A stretch of DNA of 64,000 nucleotides from NCBI GenBank assembly GCA_037783415.1, contig JAZGTN010000015.1:4227001-4291000 (forward strand), given 5' to 3'. The notes under the pieces were generated by a model that made no database searches, had not been told where the DNA came from, and saw nothing but the letters and a program-made list of their open reading frames with translations. Shown piece by piece: positions 20,570 through 29,796 of this stretch (positions within the stretch are counted from its first letter, which is position 1; every line of letters starts with the position of its first letter). This stretch comes from Leptasterias polaris (taxonomy: Eukaryota; Echinodermata; Asteroidea; Forcipulatida; Asteriidae). The position numbers and the translations under genes are program-made.

Positions 20570-23500
20570 CTGCAGAATGAACAAATTTGTGCAAAGAATT
20601 AAAACGCTGGAAAAGAACCGAGAATGCAAGCATGAATGGGATAAGACAATCTCTTGGTCATTGTATCATGGGATATGATCATCTGGAGGGAAAAATAAAC
20701 TTAGTTTTGTCTACACCTCCAGACCAAAATAATTTACACAAACATTGACAAGCATTTACTTCTACAGTATTGCACAAAATATTAAAAAAATACACTCTTT
20801 TCTCAAGAAAAGTGCCCCCACAAGAATGAAATGCCATGTTAGAAAAAAAAGTTGTTTAAAAAAGGATTTGATTATCCTGTAAGGAGTTTTTATTAATCTC
20901 TCCTACAGTATAGTTGCATACTCAAAGTTGCCTCAAAATATTCAATATGCTATGCACAAACATTCTTTTTTTGTTGTATTAAGTTGTATGTCAACACATT
21001 GCCAGTCCACTGTTCATATTGACTGGGTGTGAGAAACTTACTACATTTCACAAAGTTGGTGTTTTTTAAATAATATTTTGTATTTAACCCTCTTGCTGTC
21101 TGACCATTCAATTCCATTCACTGTGGTTTTGAATGATAGATAAGCTATGCCAGCCTTGCAATATGATACCATGAGGGAATGCATGTACACAGTACACAGT
21201 TAGTTCTGTGCACAGTTGTGCCACCATACACAACTTTGGCAGTTGAATGGTTTCAAATGGTTGGTCAACTCACTTGAAAATGTTGCGAACAGTAGGAGGG
21301 TTAATATTTGATTAATTTTCGTTGTGAAGACAAAGATTCATAACGAGAAGACAATGAAGGAAGTTTAAGTTTTAGATGTAGGAGGAGATAGGGAGGGAAA
21401 CCCCAGAGAATTATTCCAGGAAAAATCCACGCAGTCAGGTAGAGACTGAAAACCCAATCTACATAGTGCCCCCGGCGTGATTCGAACCGGAGTCCTAGAG
21501 GTGGAGGGCGAGGAAAGATACCACTACTCCAACCCGACCACCTGCACTACCAACCTGACCACCCTCAAAATTGTTGTGGCATTGTGAGGTATAACTTTGT
21601 TTTCCTGAGAAACTGGGGCCCAACTTGCATGGATTTTTTGCTTGTGCGCTTGCGTAGTCCACGGTACTGGGCATTCTACGCTTACACAGCTAGCATAAAA
21701 ATTTGGCGCTCGCTCGGTGGTAAGCGGAGAATGGTGATTGCAAGGGCAGAATTGGGCGGTAAGCAGAGCCATGAAAATGGGCCCACCTGATCACAGGAGG
21801 GTGCTATAAAGGGCTGACTTTAGGCTGACAAGGTGGATTGTCTTAATTTACCCTTGGCTTTCCACTGATTCGTGCTGTCCAATCACCTCCATGGTCTCCA
21901 CCAGGCTGCTTCACAAATTCAGTTTTCAAGGTGAAATTCTTGTCAACGATTTCCTGTACTCCAAAGTTAACTCCATCATGTTGAAGCCATCCATATCTGC
22001 AATAACAATCATATCCAAGTGATTAATCATTGGGCAACTGACAACTTGTGGACAAGTCGTTAATGTTTGTTGTGGTGATAGTCGAATTGCAGTGATAGCG
22101 TAATACCACTCAGCTCTCCGCGATCGAAGACTGCTCTCGCGAGATCACTGCTCTTGTAAGAGGCTGCTAGCTCCCGACTACTGTAGTTGCGAGAGCAGTA
22201 GTCTCGCAGGGGGCCAGCAATCTTGCGAGAATATCGTAAGTGTCGCGAGATTCACAAAGAGAGTCGGAACACTATCACCGCGACGAACACTTAACGACTT
22301 GTCCACAAGTATACCGACAAGTTAGTATGCAAAGGTTTTACTCCAAAACATTTAACAAACAGGATTGGGAAATAATAACTGGAACCAGGACAGAATACAT
22401 TTTGATGGAGAAATGGTACATTTCCTTCTGAGAAATCCCTAAATACTCTCCCAAAATAATAAGGACCAAGTTCCGACACAGACGTGTCCAACCATGGTGC
22501 ATAAAACTCTGCTGTTATAGTCAGTTTGAGCTGTTGGGAGGATTTGTCACATGCAGTTGGGCAGCAAAATGTGTTACTTGGCCACTTTAAGAAAGGTGTT
22601 ATAAGAAGACAATAAATAATACCTTGCTAGTTGATCTCCTTGCTCACATGTATGACGAATCGAAAGTTGTTTATCAAACTGAGTGAACCACATAAGACCT
22701 GTCACTAGAGAATGTGGAGTCCTTGTCTTAAGTCCTGAGATTGTGAGAGAAAATAAACAGCAAAATATTAGTTTTTTCTGTTTTCTTTGCATCCTTGAAA
22801 ACAAGACATCTTGTCAAACAGATTAGTTATTTTTTTACATTATCCTCTTTTCTATCAATGTCATTCATGTAACTACTCAATTGAAATACAATTAATTAGC
22901 CATAATGATTAGGGCTAATTAATTGTATTCAGACTTACATATTAAATGTTTGGCTGTGGATATTTTACCGGCGAAGGTAAAATCATCCAATCAATTTGAC
23001 ATACCACAATTTCGGTCTGTATTTCCCTTAAAAAAATATCATTTGGAGCCACATATTTTTAGACAAAGAAAAGGTTACACTAAATTTGTATAATAATAAC
23101 AGAATATTTGTATTTTTAGACTTAGAAAAAAAAAAATACTAATAAATAAGCAATAGCACAAGCAGGGATCTGAAGCAGAGCACGTCAGTTGATAAGTGGG
23201 AACAAAGTCCTCTTCATAATCCTATTTGTACCAGAATGTGGATGATAAATTTGGTAATCTAATTCAATATAATAATTAATATCATGTTGGCTACTCATGT
23301 GTGTGTCAAAGAGGACGCTATACAGCGTTTTGGGTTACTTTACCATTGCCAGTAAAACATAAACTGCCTAAAATGTTAAATGATTTGTTTTGGTTGTATC
23401 TTTGTGTTTTTATGAAAAGTCAACAAAATATTCATCTTCATAAGAAACATTCACCATCACTGACAAGATACTGTTGCCATTATCATATTAAACTATATTT

Positions 23501-24277
23501 GCTCTTAAAATAAAAAATAAGAAAATTATTGTTTTGTTTAAAAACCATACAAGAAACAGATTTACAACGTGAACAACGCTGTAGCCATATACACATATAA
23601 ATTAATATGAGTGACGTAATGAGGAAATTTCTCTTTATAAAAAAATATAATTTACCAAAATAAACGCCGGGGCGGTACGTTCCCCAGAATCTTTTGGGTG
23701 ATTTGGAGGCCGAGCTTGCATCTTCATCAATCACACACGGTGCATCAAGCCTGGTCGACACCCTCTTCGCTACGGCATCTTTATAAAACAAGTATCCGAA
23801 AGGAAGAAAACTCAGCACGACGAGGAAAGCAAACGTCTTCAAGCTGACAGGCAACGATCTCCTTTTCCGATTTACGCCACGTGTACTGTTGTTGATAGAG
23901 CTAGAGCCGTCATCAGCAGCCTCGTTGACGTCGGCGTCGCCGGTGCCATTCCCGTTGTTCCGGCCGTGGATGTCCGATGAGCTGTTCTTTTTGTTGTTCC
24001 TTTGCCGAATCAAAATTCTCCCCATATCGTCGCTTTGGTCTTGTGCTGGTGGTGGATCTAGGCCGTAACTTTCCCCGTTATTTTCGATGTCCAATTCGGC
24101 ATTTTGATCATCGCCGGCGAGCAGGAAGGCATCGTCGGCAACATTCAATGACCTTTCTTTTTCTGCGAGGTCACTTTCACTGATCATGTCGTCATCATTT
24201 TGCATCAACTCCTCCGGATTTGATTGGTCGGTCTCCGGCGGAGAAGAGCTCTCTCTTTCATTACCCGAATCCGCCAT
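18650..24277 (-). CDS. MOGS: Mannosyl-oligosaccharide glucosidase (ER glucosidase I), complete, 4 coding exons
   Basis: Type II ER-membrane enzyme of family GH63 that removes the outermost alpha-1,2-glucose from Glc3Man9GlcNAc2 on new N-glycoproteins. Exons (transcript order): 24277-23656, 22734-22623, 21996-21852, 20569-18650; all GT-AG and in phase, giving about 932 aa. Start at 24277 (MADSG) follows ATAATGG context. Residues 1-145 are acidic/Asn-Ser rich and cytosolic, NRKRR at 136-140 precedes a membrane anchor at about 147-166 (FAFLVVLSFLPFGYLFYK). Then RFWGTYRPGVYFG, RHTCEQGD, YGWLQHDG, GGIGYFYG, SRSFFPRGFLWDEGFH (active-site region), WRGRDATTD, ASHPSDDELHVDLRCW and [20 protein letters not shown]. 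The usual length is about 830 aa; the excess is the N-terminal tail and a Pro-rich insert (PPPPRPKPGQRRPPAPPQPP). Confidence 0.96.
21383..21545 (-). repeat. tRNA-derived SINE in MOGS intron
   Basis: On the minus strand: GGTGGTCGGGTTGGAGTAGTGG (A-box region), then CTCCGGTTCGAATCACGCC (B box GGTTCGAATC), then a body with TTTTCAGTCTCTACCTGACT GCGTGGATTTTTCCTGG. Same strand as MOGS transcription. Confidence 0.85.
21615..21783. mobile_element. GGGCCCA inverted-end MITE
   Basis: GGGGCCCAACTTGCATGG pairs with CCATGAAAATGGGCCC; same end type as 16440-16563. Spans most of a spurious open frame on each strand. Confidence 0.75.
21852..21996 (-). CDS. MOGS: MOGS exon 3 (YGWLQHDG...)
   Basis: 145 bp, without a stop-to-stop frame of its own; acceptor attgcag, donor gtaaat. 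Encodes YGWLQHDGVNFGVQEIVD and KTEFVKQPGGDHGGDWTARI, the GGDHGGDW motif of glucosidase I. Phase joins exons 2 and 4. Confidence 0.93.
22044..22310. mobile_element. Foldback element with ACTTGTGGACAAGT ends, intact copy
   Basis: Perfect 20-bp terminal inverted repeats ACTTGTGGACAAGTCGTTAA (22044-22063; complement 22291-22310). The interior is full of CGCGAGA/TCTCGCG hairpins. Same family as 36608-37148 and the arms at 48132 and 51097. In MOGS intron 2. Confidence 0.88.
22623..22734 (-). CDS. MOGS: MOGS exon 2 (LKTRTPHSLVTGLMW...)
   Basis: 112 bp; acceptor atctcag, donor gtatta. Encodes GLKTRTPHSLVTGLMWFTQF and RHTCEQGDQLA, matching the MKTRSPxxLxxGLMW segment of MOGS. Confidence 0.94.
23656..24277 (-). 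CDS. MOGS: MOGS exon 1 (cytosolic tail, membrane anchor)
   Basis: 622 coding bases; donor gtaaat after ...GTYRPGVYF and one base. The open frame extends upstream to an ATG at 24397, but the extra 40 codons have no family resemblance and the MADSG start has the better context. The reading frame past the donor into the intron is not coding. Confidence 0.9.
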
Positions 24278-24441
24278 TATCATGCAAAATTTCCTTTTTA
24301 TCCAGGCGTTGTGTACTGTGTGTTCACAATATAACGGTGATGTTCCGTACCGTGATGATCCCATGCTGAAGGATATGTGTTGATTGGGAAACCTCAAAAG
24401 CGTGTATTATCGACATGACAGCAAACATGCCTCTCAAGTGA

Positions 24442-24449
24442 TGACGTCA
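24442..24449. promoter_or_regulatory. CRE-like site upstream of MOGS
   Basis: TGACGTCA, the palindromic CREB/ATF consensus, 165 bp upstream of the MOGS start codon, followed by a GC-rich patch (GGGCGCCGGCC, 24461-24471). Position suits a core promoter; binding is inference. Confidence 0.5.
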
Positions 24450-24809
24450 TGAAAATGCAGAGGGCGCCGGCCAAAGTTTCGGTCAGGAGATTTCCAAATT
24501 GTTATTAATAATAAATCGCCAATCTGGTCAAACTTGCATTGTTATTATTGTGTAATTTAAAAGTGATACTACCACTCGTAATATTTAATTTCCCCATATT
24601 TAGCTAATGATGAACATGGTCCCACCATTCCCGGTCCATTTGTGAAGTTTATCATAGAGCAGAGCAAGGGTTTTATCATCAAGGTCCCAGGTTCAACCAC
24701 TTAATAAGGAAGGAATTGATTCCCCAGTTGCAATTATTGTTCTTTATCCCTAATTGTTTTTGCATTCCATCTCATCAATGTAAATAGTTTCAGTTTGTAT
24801 CCGACTGTG

Positions 24810-25001
24810 TGTGTCTCCATGGGGGAAAGGAAGCTTTAGGCCTATTAAAAAGGCGAGAGGCGGTCGGTAGGCAGCAGGCGGCGCAAACTTTTTTAGAAGT
24901 GAATTGGTTCCACACGAACCACAGAGGGCGTGCTCAGACTTCGTTCAACAACTTGCAAGTTGTCATGAGGGTTGCGCCATCCACCAGCAGCTAGCAGCGT
25001 A
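24810..25001 (+). other. Possible non-coding first exon of the 29797 gene
   Basis: A locally GC-rich, purine-rich stretch ending AGCAGCGTAG before a strong donor GTGAGT at 25002. The 1266-codon gene has an acceptor (TTTTTGCAG, ending 29778) 18 bases before its ATG, so it should have an upstream leader exon; this is the best candidate seen. No direct evidence joins them. Confidence 0.3.
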
Positions 25002-25341
25002 GGTGAGTCATAAATACTCAAACTATGCTAAAACACTCAACAGCACACACAGTTCTATATCTACCTACTTGATTGAGTAACTAAAATGCAGCAGTTAACT
25101 CGAGCTTGACATCGGAGAAATGTAAGTTAGCCACTTTCGGTACTACACTGACTCTGACCTACTAAGGGGTTGGGGAGGAAGTACTCCAGTCCTAGAACTA
25201 GAGTATGAGGTTCGATCCGCTATCGTCTCCAAATTTAGAGCTTTAGCAGAAGGCTATACAAAAAATTAAATACTTTTTTTAACTTCACTAAAAAGACACT
25301 ATCATCAGAATATAATAATAAAAGACATGAAATAAACCTAG

Positions 25342-25466
25342 ACCCAGTAACTCACTAAGGGGCGTTATACTCCTTTTTCCCCAGAAATGTTGACATCTGC
25401 AGAATATGACTGCAGATGTCAGAATTTCTAGAAAAAAAAGGAGTACAGCGCCCAATGTTCTGGGTT
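25342..25466. mobile_element. 125-bp hairpin MITE
   Basis: ACCCAG...GGGGCGTTATACTCCTTTTT and TGACATCTGCAG pair with CTGCAGATGTCA, AAAAAGGAGTACAGCGCCC and CTGGGT. Just upstream, 25190-25232 (CCTAGAACT...CCGCTATCGTCTCCA) resembles the ends of the palindrome at 48662-49405. Confidence 0.8.
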
Positions 25467-25682
25467 TTTTCACCAACCTTTGTGAAGTTTCTAATTGTTA
25501 ACGACTATTTTGCTCTTGACATTTTGACCGGATAGGCACAGTTTGTAAAACATGATAGACTGTGTTTGTATATTTACCACGTGGACGTCGTCATAATCAT
25601 GATGATGTTTGACTTTCATTCTTAATGTATTTTTTAATGCAATTTAATTTAAACTCAATTCTAGAAAATTACTATTTTAAAT

Positions 25683-25765
25683 TAGAAAATAGAATTAGCT
25701 GTTGCAAACTGCTTACCAACCAAAAGGACCTGCTAGGGTCGAAACGTCAGGCCACTAACTAACTT
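25683..25765 (+). repeat. Dispersed repeat copy 2 of 2
   Basis: Nearly identical to 350-455 over GAATTAGCTGTTGCAAACTG and ACCAAAAGGACCTG; this copy has GGGTCGAAACGTCAGGCCAC where the first copy has diverged. Non-coding. Confidence 0.75.
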
Positions 25766-26019
25766 TTTGTATTTTAAATTAATCATAAATTGCATAAGAT
25801 TTGTTTGTTTACATCATATTTTTTATTAGAGGACACATATTTATTTGACTATCTTGTTTTATTTTATTGTAGGAGATGACTTTAGAATATTGTGCAAGGT
25901 ATTACTGAAGCTAAAGGTAAAGATTGGATTCAATAATTATGTTGAAAACAATTACGATTAAATATAAAATGCAAAAAAAAACCCACCACATTGTTCATTC
26001 AAATACAGTGAGTTTTCCC

Positions 26020-26096
26020 TAGTTGCGATAATCGTAACCCTCCTCTCCTGACGGGCCTCTCCTGTCGGGAGAGGAGGGTTACGATTATCGCAACTA
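26020..26096. mobile_element. 77-bp near-perfect hairpin MITE with 9-bp target duplication
   Basis: Arms TAGTTGCGATAATCGTAACC then CTCCTCTCC (29 bp, perfect) around a short loop. Flanked by AGTTTTCCC at 26011-26019 and 26097-26105. A 9-bp duplication fits Mutator-like or similar transposases; superfamily not assignable. Confidence 0.92.
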
Positions 26097-27216
26097 AGTT
26101 TTCCCCACCATTGGTGCTCAGTGTTTTTATCTTGCAGTTGTTGTTTTCTACTGACACCACAAAGCCAAGTGTTCTAGACTCATTGGGTCATTCCGTGTCA
26201 AATCAACCAAGAATTTCCATTGACGTCAGAAATTATTTGTTAGGGATCGATTGTAAAACAGGCACTGAGTGTAATGACAGCAATACCATGTAACGAATAG
26301 TGCGTTTCTGACTGCATAGTCATTTGCTTATTTGCACTCAGAAACTGTCCAAATGCCAATCACCAAATTTACAGGGAATACACAAAGTACCTCTGACATG
26401 AATTAGAGCGAAAATGTTTTTTTGTAATACTCACCTTTGAATAATCTAGTGACTTTTTTCCTGTTTTGTTTTAGGAGATGGACTTTTTGGAGAAACTCAG
26501 AAAGAGCCTGTAATTCAAAATGGCCCAAAACCAGCTTTCTAGGTGCTACACTTTCTGAGATCTGGGCTTTTGAATTCTGGAGGTATTGCTAATTAGCTCA
26601 AAGTTTGTTATTTTGTGTCTCACTAATTTAGATGCCTGGAACAACATTTTTCAACTGTTTGCTGTTTCTCATGGGGTCCCAATTAAATCGAGCTCTAAAA
26701 CTTAAAACAAATCTGAGAGGCCGAGGGGAAAGTCTTGGTTGAGTTGACATGGAATGACCCCATATAAAAGAAAATTTCTCTTGACTTTTAGCAATTTTTT
26801 TTTTTTAAACGCCTCCACCCTTATTGTAGAATTGGCCAAACTGTAGGTTGGCCTGGACCAACTATATGTATGTATTGACCCCTTGCACAATGCGTAATGC
26901 ACCTCCGAACAACACACATCTACCATTTCCACCATTTTGGTTGGGATTCAATTCCTTTGTGTTTATTTTGACTCCCAAAATGGCAGACAGGATAGGCGTG
27001 TGTAAGTGTGCTGCATGTTGTCAAATGGGTCAATAAGCCTAGTTGGGCCAGTCTACTCTAGTTTGGTAAATTCAACAGATGGGGATGAACACCGGTATTA
27101 AAGAACAAATAACCCTTTTCAAAAACGTTTGAAAAAAAGAAATCTTTCTTAGTTACAATGATATAACAAAAAAAATTGCCCTAAAGATTATGAAGTTGTG
27201 AGCAACCATAGAGCAG

Positions 27217-27413
27217 GGCCCAATTTCATAGAGCTGCAATTAGCTAAAGCACACCAAATTATTATGCTCATCAAAATAAAGTTACCAGCCAAAATACACC
27301 CTGTCACAAGAACCATGATGTGACTGGTATCCTGGTAATTTTTTGCTCAGCAGAAATTGATGAGAAATATTTGTTGCTTAAGCAGCTGTATAACATTGGG
27401 CCCAGATTCCAAG
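27217..27413. mobile_element. GGGCC-type MITE, best-preserved copy
   Basis: 197 bp with inverted ends GGGCCCAATTTCATAGAGCTGC and GCTTAAGCAGCTGTATAACATTGGGCCC. Interior GTTACCAGCCAAAATACACC and GTGACTGGTATCCTGG. Reference copy for the family in this window. Confidence 0.85.
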
Positions 27414-28065
27414 CTATTTCATTTGTAATAAAGAAGAAAGCAATCTTAACACTCTTTTTTTTAAAAGTAAAAACATGTTTTCTTGTTTTCCCCTGAAGGT
27501 ACAGCTGTGTATATACCTCATTGTATGCAGCAACTTGTGTAAACTAACAGAGTAAACAAGCTGTCTGAATTCATCCGCCAGCCCAACCTTGATTGTTCCA
27601 CAGTGTCAATCCTTTGCTCCAAGACCCACGTATGTATTCATTTTTAAAATATTAAAAAAATGTTTTCGTAAATTTATATATTTAAATTTGTCCATATAAT
27701 ACAATTGTACATGGTTAGGTTTGAAATTGAATCTGTGCATTTTGGTCTTTTAAATGTTTTCAACACCTTAGAGCATGTATGCATGAGTAGGACACTTTTA
27801 TAAAACGTTTTTATTAAAAGTAGTACCTTAAGGGGTCTTGCATTAAACCACTTGTGGGCCTTCTGGCTCATAAATACTCCAAGTGTCTTGAGGAACTACA
27901 TTGAGAAGTTCCATCAACTAGAGACCAGTTCAATTGAATGTCTTGTTTCAGTTTATTAAAAAATAGGCCTCTGGAAAGGTTCCCATATCATTCATTTAAC
28001 ATAAAGGAGATTGAACAGGAGGAGGGCTGAATAGTGTAGAAGCATCGTAATTCTACAATTTGGCG

Positions 28066-28430
28066 TGTCGTGGCCGAGCGGTCTAGTTCACCGGATCCAA
28101 GCTCTGGTGTTGTCAGCAGCAGAGTGTGGGTTTGAATCCCGGTCATGACACTTGTGCCCTTGAGCAAGGCACTTAAGCATAATTGCTTCACAAAAAGTTG
28201 TGAAGGTAGTGCATTCTGCTCTACCAACCAGGCTTCTAGTGAATGATACCCATGCCTACATCCTTACTGACTGTGAAGGGGGTAAACCTGTTTAAGCCCC
28301 AGGAGTAGGTGGAAATGTGTCCCTGTTGACAGTTGATTCGGGTCGATAGCCCAAATCACATAAGTGTAGCCCTCACCTTGAAGTAGCCGTCCGAGCTTGT
28401 GATGTTAGGCGATCTCTCATAAAAAAAGAA
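28066..28430 (+). repeat. tRNA-Leu-like SINE
   Basis: Head GTCGTGGCCGAGCGGTCTAG (A box, leucine-tRNA style) and GGGTTTGAATCCCGGTCATG (B box GGTTTGAATCC), then a body with CCTTGAGCAAGGCACTTAAG, and a tail of A-rich sequence (28420-28435). The ACTTGTGCCCTTGAGCAAGG block is a conserved SINE body motif I know from several animal SINEs. Confidence 0.9.
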
Positions 28431-28479
28431 GAAAAACCCCCATAAGATACACTCTGGGAAAACCTAAGTGATGACTACA

Positions 28480-29010
28480 CAACCATGTACAAGCCTAACA
28501 CAGAAGTCATCAAGCATACCAGAATTTAAATACTTGGGAGTAAATGATTGCATCATCCGAGATTGTCATGCGGTGACGTACATCAGTTGCGTTGGCGGGG
28601 GAGGGGGGCGGCATTCTGGAAACTAGGAAGATGGAAGTCTTCCGCTGTGATCCGAAAGCTAAACTGGGCATCTTTAAGATAGCCTGCCCATCCATCATGT
28701 TATGGCTGTGAGTCATGGGTCATTACTAAGCCCCCTTACCACATATCTCAACAGCTATCACACAAACTGCCTCTGGGTCAAACTTGGACTAAAACACCTT
28801 GACAAGGTTACCAACACGAAGTTGTACAATACCAGCCAGCAAAATCCATTAATACATACCATCTAGCAAAAAACAACTCAGATGGTTTGGAGACATCCTA
28901 CGCAATCCTACTGACGAGCCACTTAACATATGTGCTCTACATTCCCCATCTAATTTCTGACGCAGACTAGGTCGTCAGCACCTACTATAACAAGAATACA
29001 TCGCTAAAAT
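28480..29010 (+). mobile_element. Decayed LINE reverse-transcriptase 3' part
   Basis: Broken frames read FKYLGV (28521-28540), then around 28700 LWL-x-ESWVI-like (YGCESWVI with a shift), then HTNCLWVKLGLKHLDKVTN, LYNTSQQNPLIHT and QMVWRHP (QLRWFGHI-like). The order matches the end of an endonuclease-type LINE ORF2 (KYLGV ... YGCESW ... RWFGH). Several stops and frameshifts: dead. Confidence 0.78.
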
Positions 29011-29282
29011 ATTGTCATATAGGATGTTTCACTTTTGGCTCTGAATACTCGGATCTAAGTTTGCAAAATCTGATGGATAGTTTCTTAGTTTGTTTAGATG
29101 ATCTTCCCAACAAGGGAACTTGGCAAAGCTCCCACAAGGGGATAAAAACGCCAAGCTGGCAACAGCCAAACTCTGGCAAACATTGGTTTAAGTTCTATGG
29201 TTATGAATTGCACATATCAATAAATTGTGATTCAGTAGAGGAGAGTTCTTATTCTAGTCATTGTGAAATCGGCGATTAGCTT

Positions 29283-29362
29283 GGCTGCACTCGAAACCAC
29301 AACCTTGTGATTGCAAGTCCTGTAGTCTAACCACTTGACCACAGTACCAGGCCGCGAAATAA
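29283..29362 (-). repeat. tRNA-like SINE head relic
   Basis: On the minus strand: GGTACTGTGGTCAAGTGGTT AGACTAC (A box) and GGTTGTGGTTTCGAGTGC (B-box-like GGTTTCGAGTGC). No clear body; possibly a truncated SINE. Confidence 0.6.
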
Positions 29363-29796
29363 CCCACGGCACCCACAGCAATTGCTGTGGTGCCCTGTGC
29401 TTTTGATGTGATGCCCTTTGCAAAGATCCAGTACAAGTTTACACTTTCCTCATAGAAGTGCCCCTTACTAGAGGAAAACTGCTGTGCCTCTTCAAGAGCG
29501 AAGCTCAAGGCCTGACACACTGTTTGTGGAAGCCATAACAAGAAAACACATTCAATTGATAAATTGACATACAGCGGAAATTAGAGATTTCAAAAACGTG
29601 AACCTGCTTTGAACAAACTGCCCTTTAAGTATATTTCCCACCTACCAGGGTTGTCCCCACACTAAAATTAGTTTTTCATGTTGATACTACCTCTCATCCC
29701 ATGCAAAGTTTGGGCTCTCCACCTTTGATGGACACATCTTTTCAATAGTTAATTATATAGTTATCAAATTTTTGCAGAGTTGATGCTGAACAAAGA

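Larger units (their letters stand above)
20570..21851. other. MOGS intron 3 with SINE and MITE
   Basis: Contains a diverged relative of the 11220-11665 repeat (21110-21305, minus), a SINE (21383-21545) and a GGGCCCA MITE (21615-21783). No exon. Confidence 0.7.
24278..29796. other. Divergent intergenic region between MOGS and the 29797 gene
   Basis: No supported coding exon. Holds the promoter region of MOGS, a possible leader exon, MITEs (25342, 26020, 27217), a SINE (28066), LINE debris (28480-29010) and a tRNA-like relic (29283-29362). The stretches 26110-27210 and 27420-28060 show nothing I can name. Confidence 0.6.

Noticed and set aside
20570..20629. Upstream ATG (20629) of the MOGS catalytic exon as start
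   Set aside because: It lies in the intron; the acceptor at 20570 joins in phase to exon 3, which carries the GGDHGGDW motif.
24278..24397. MOGS start at the upstream ATG (24397)
   Set aside because: The extra 40 residues do not resemble a MOGS tail and the MADSG codon has the better context; not excluded without a transcript.
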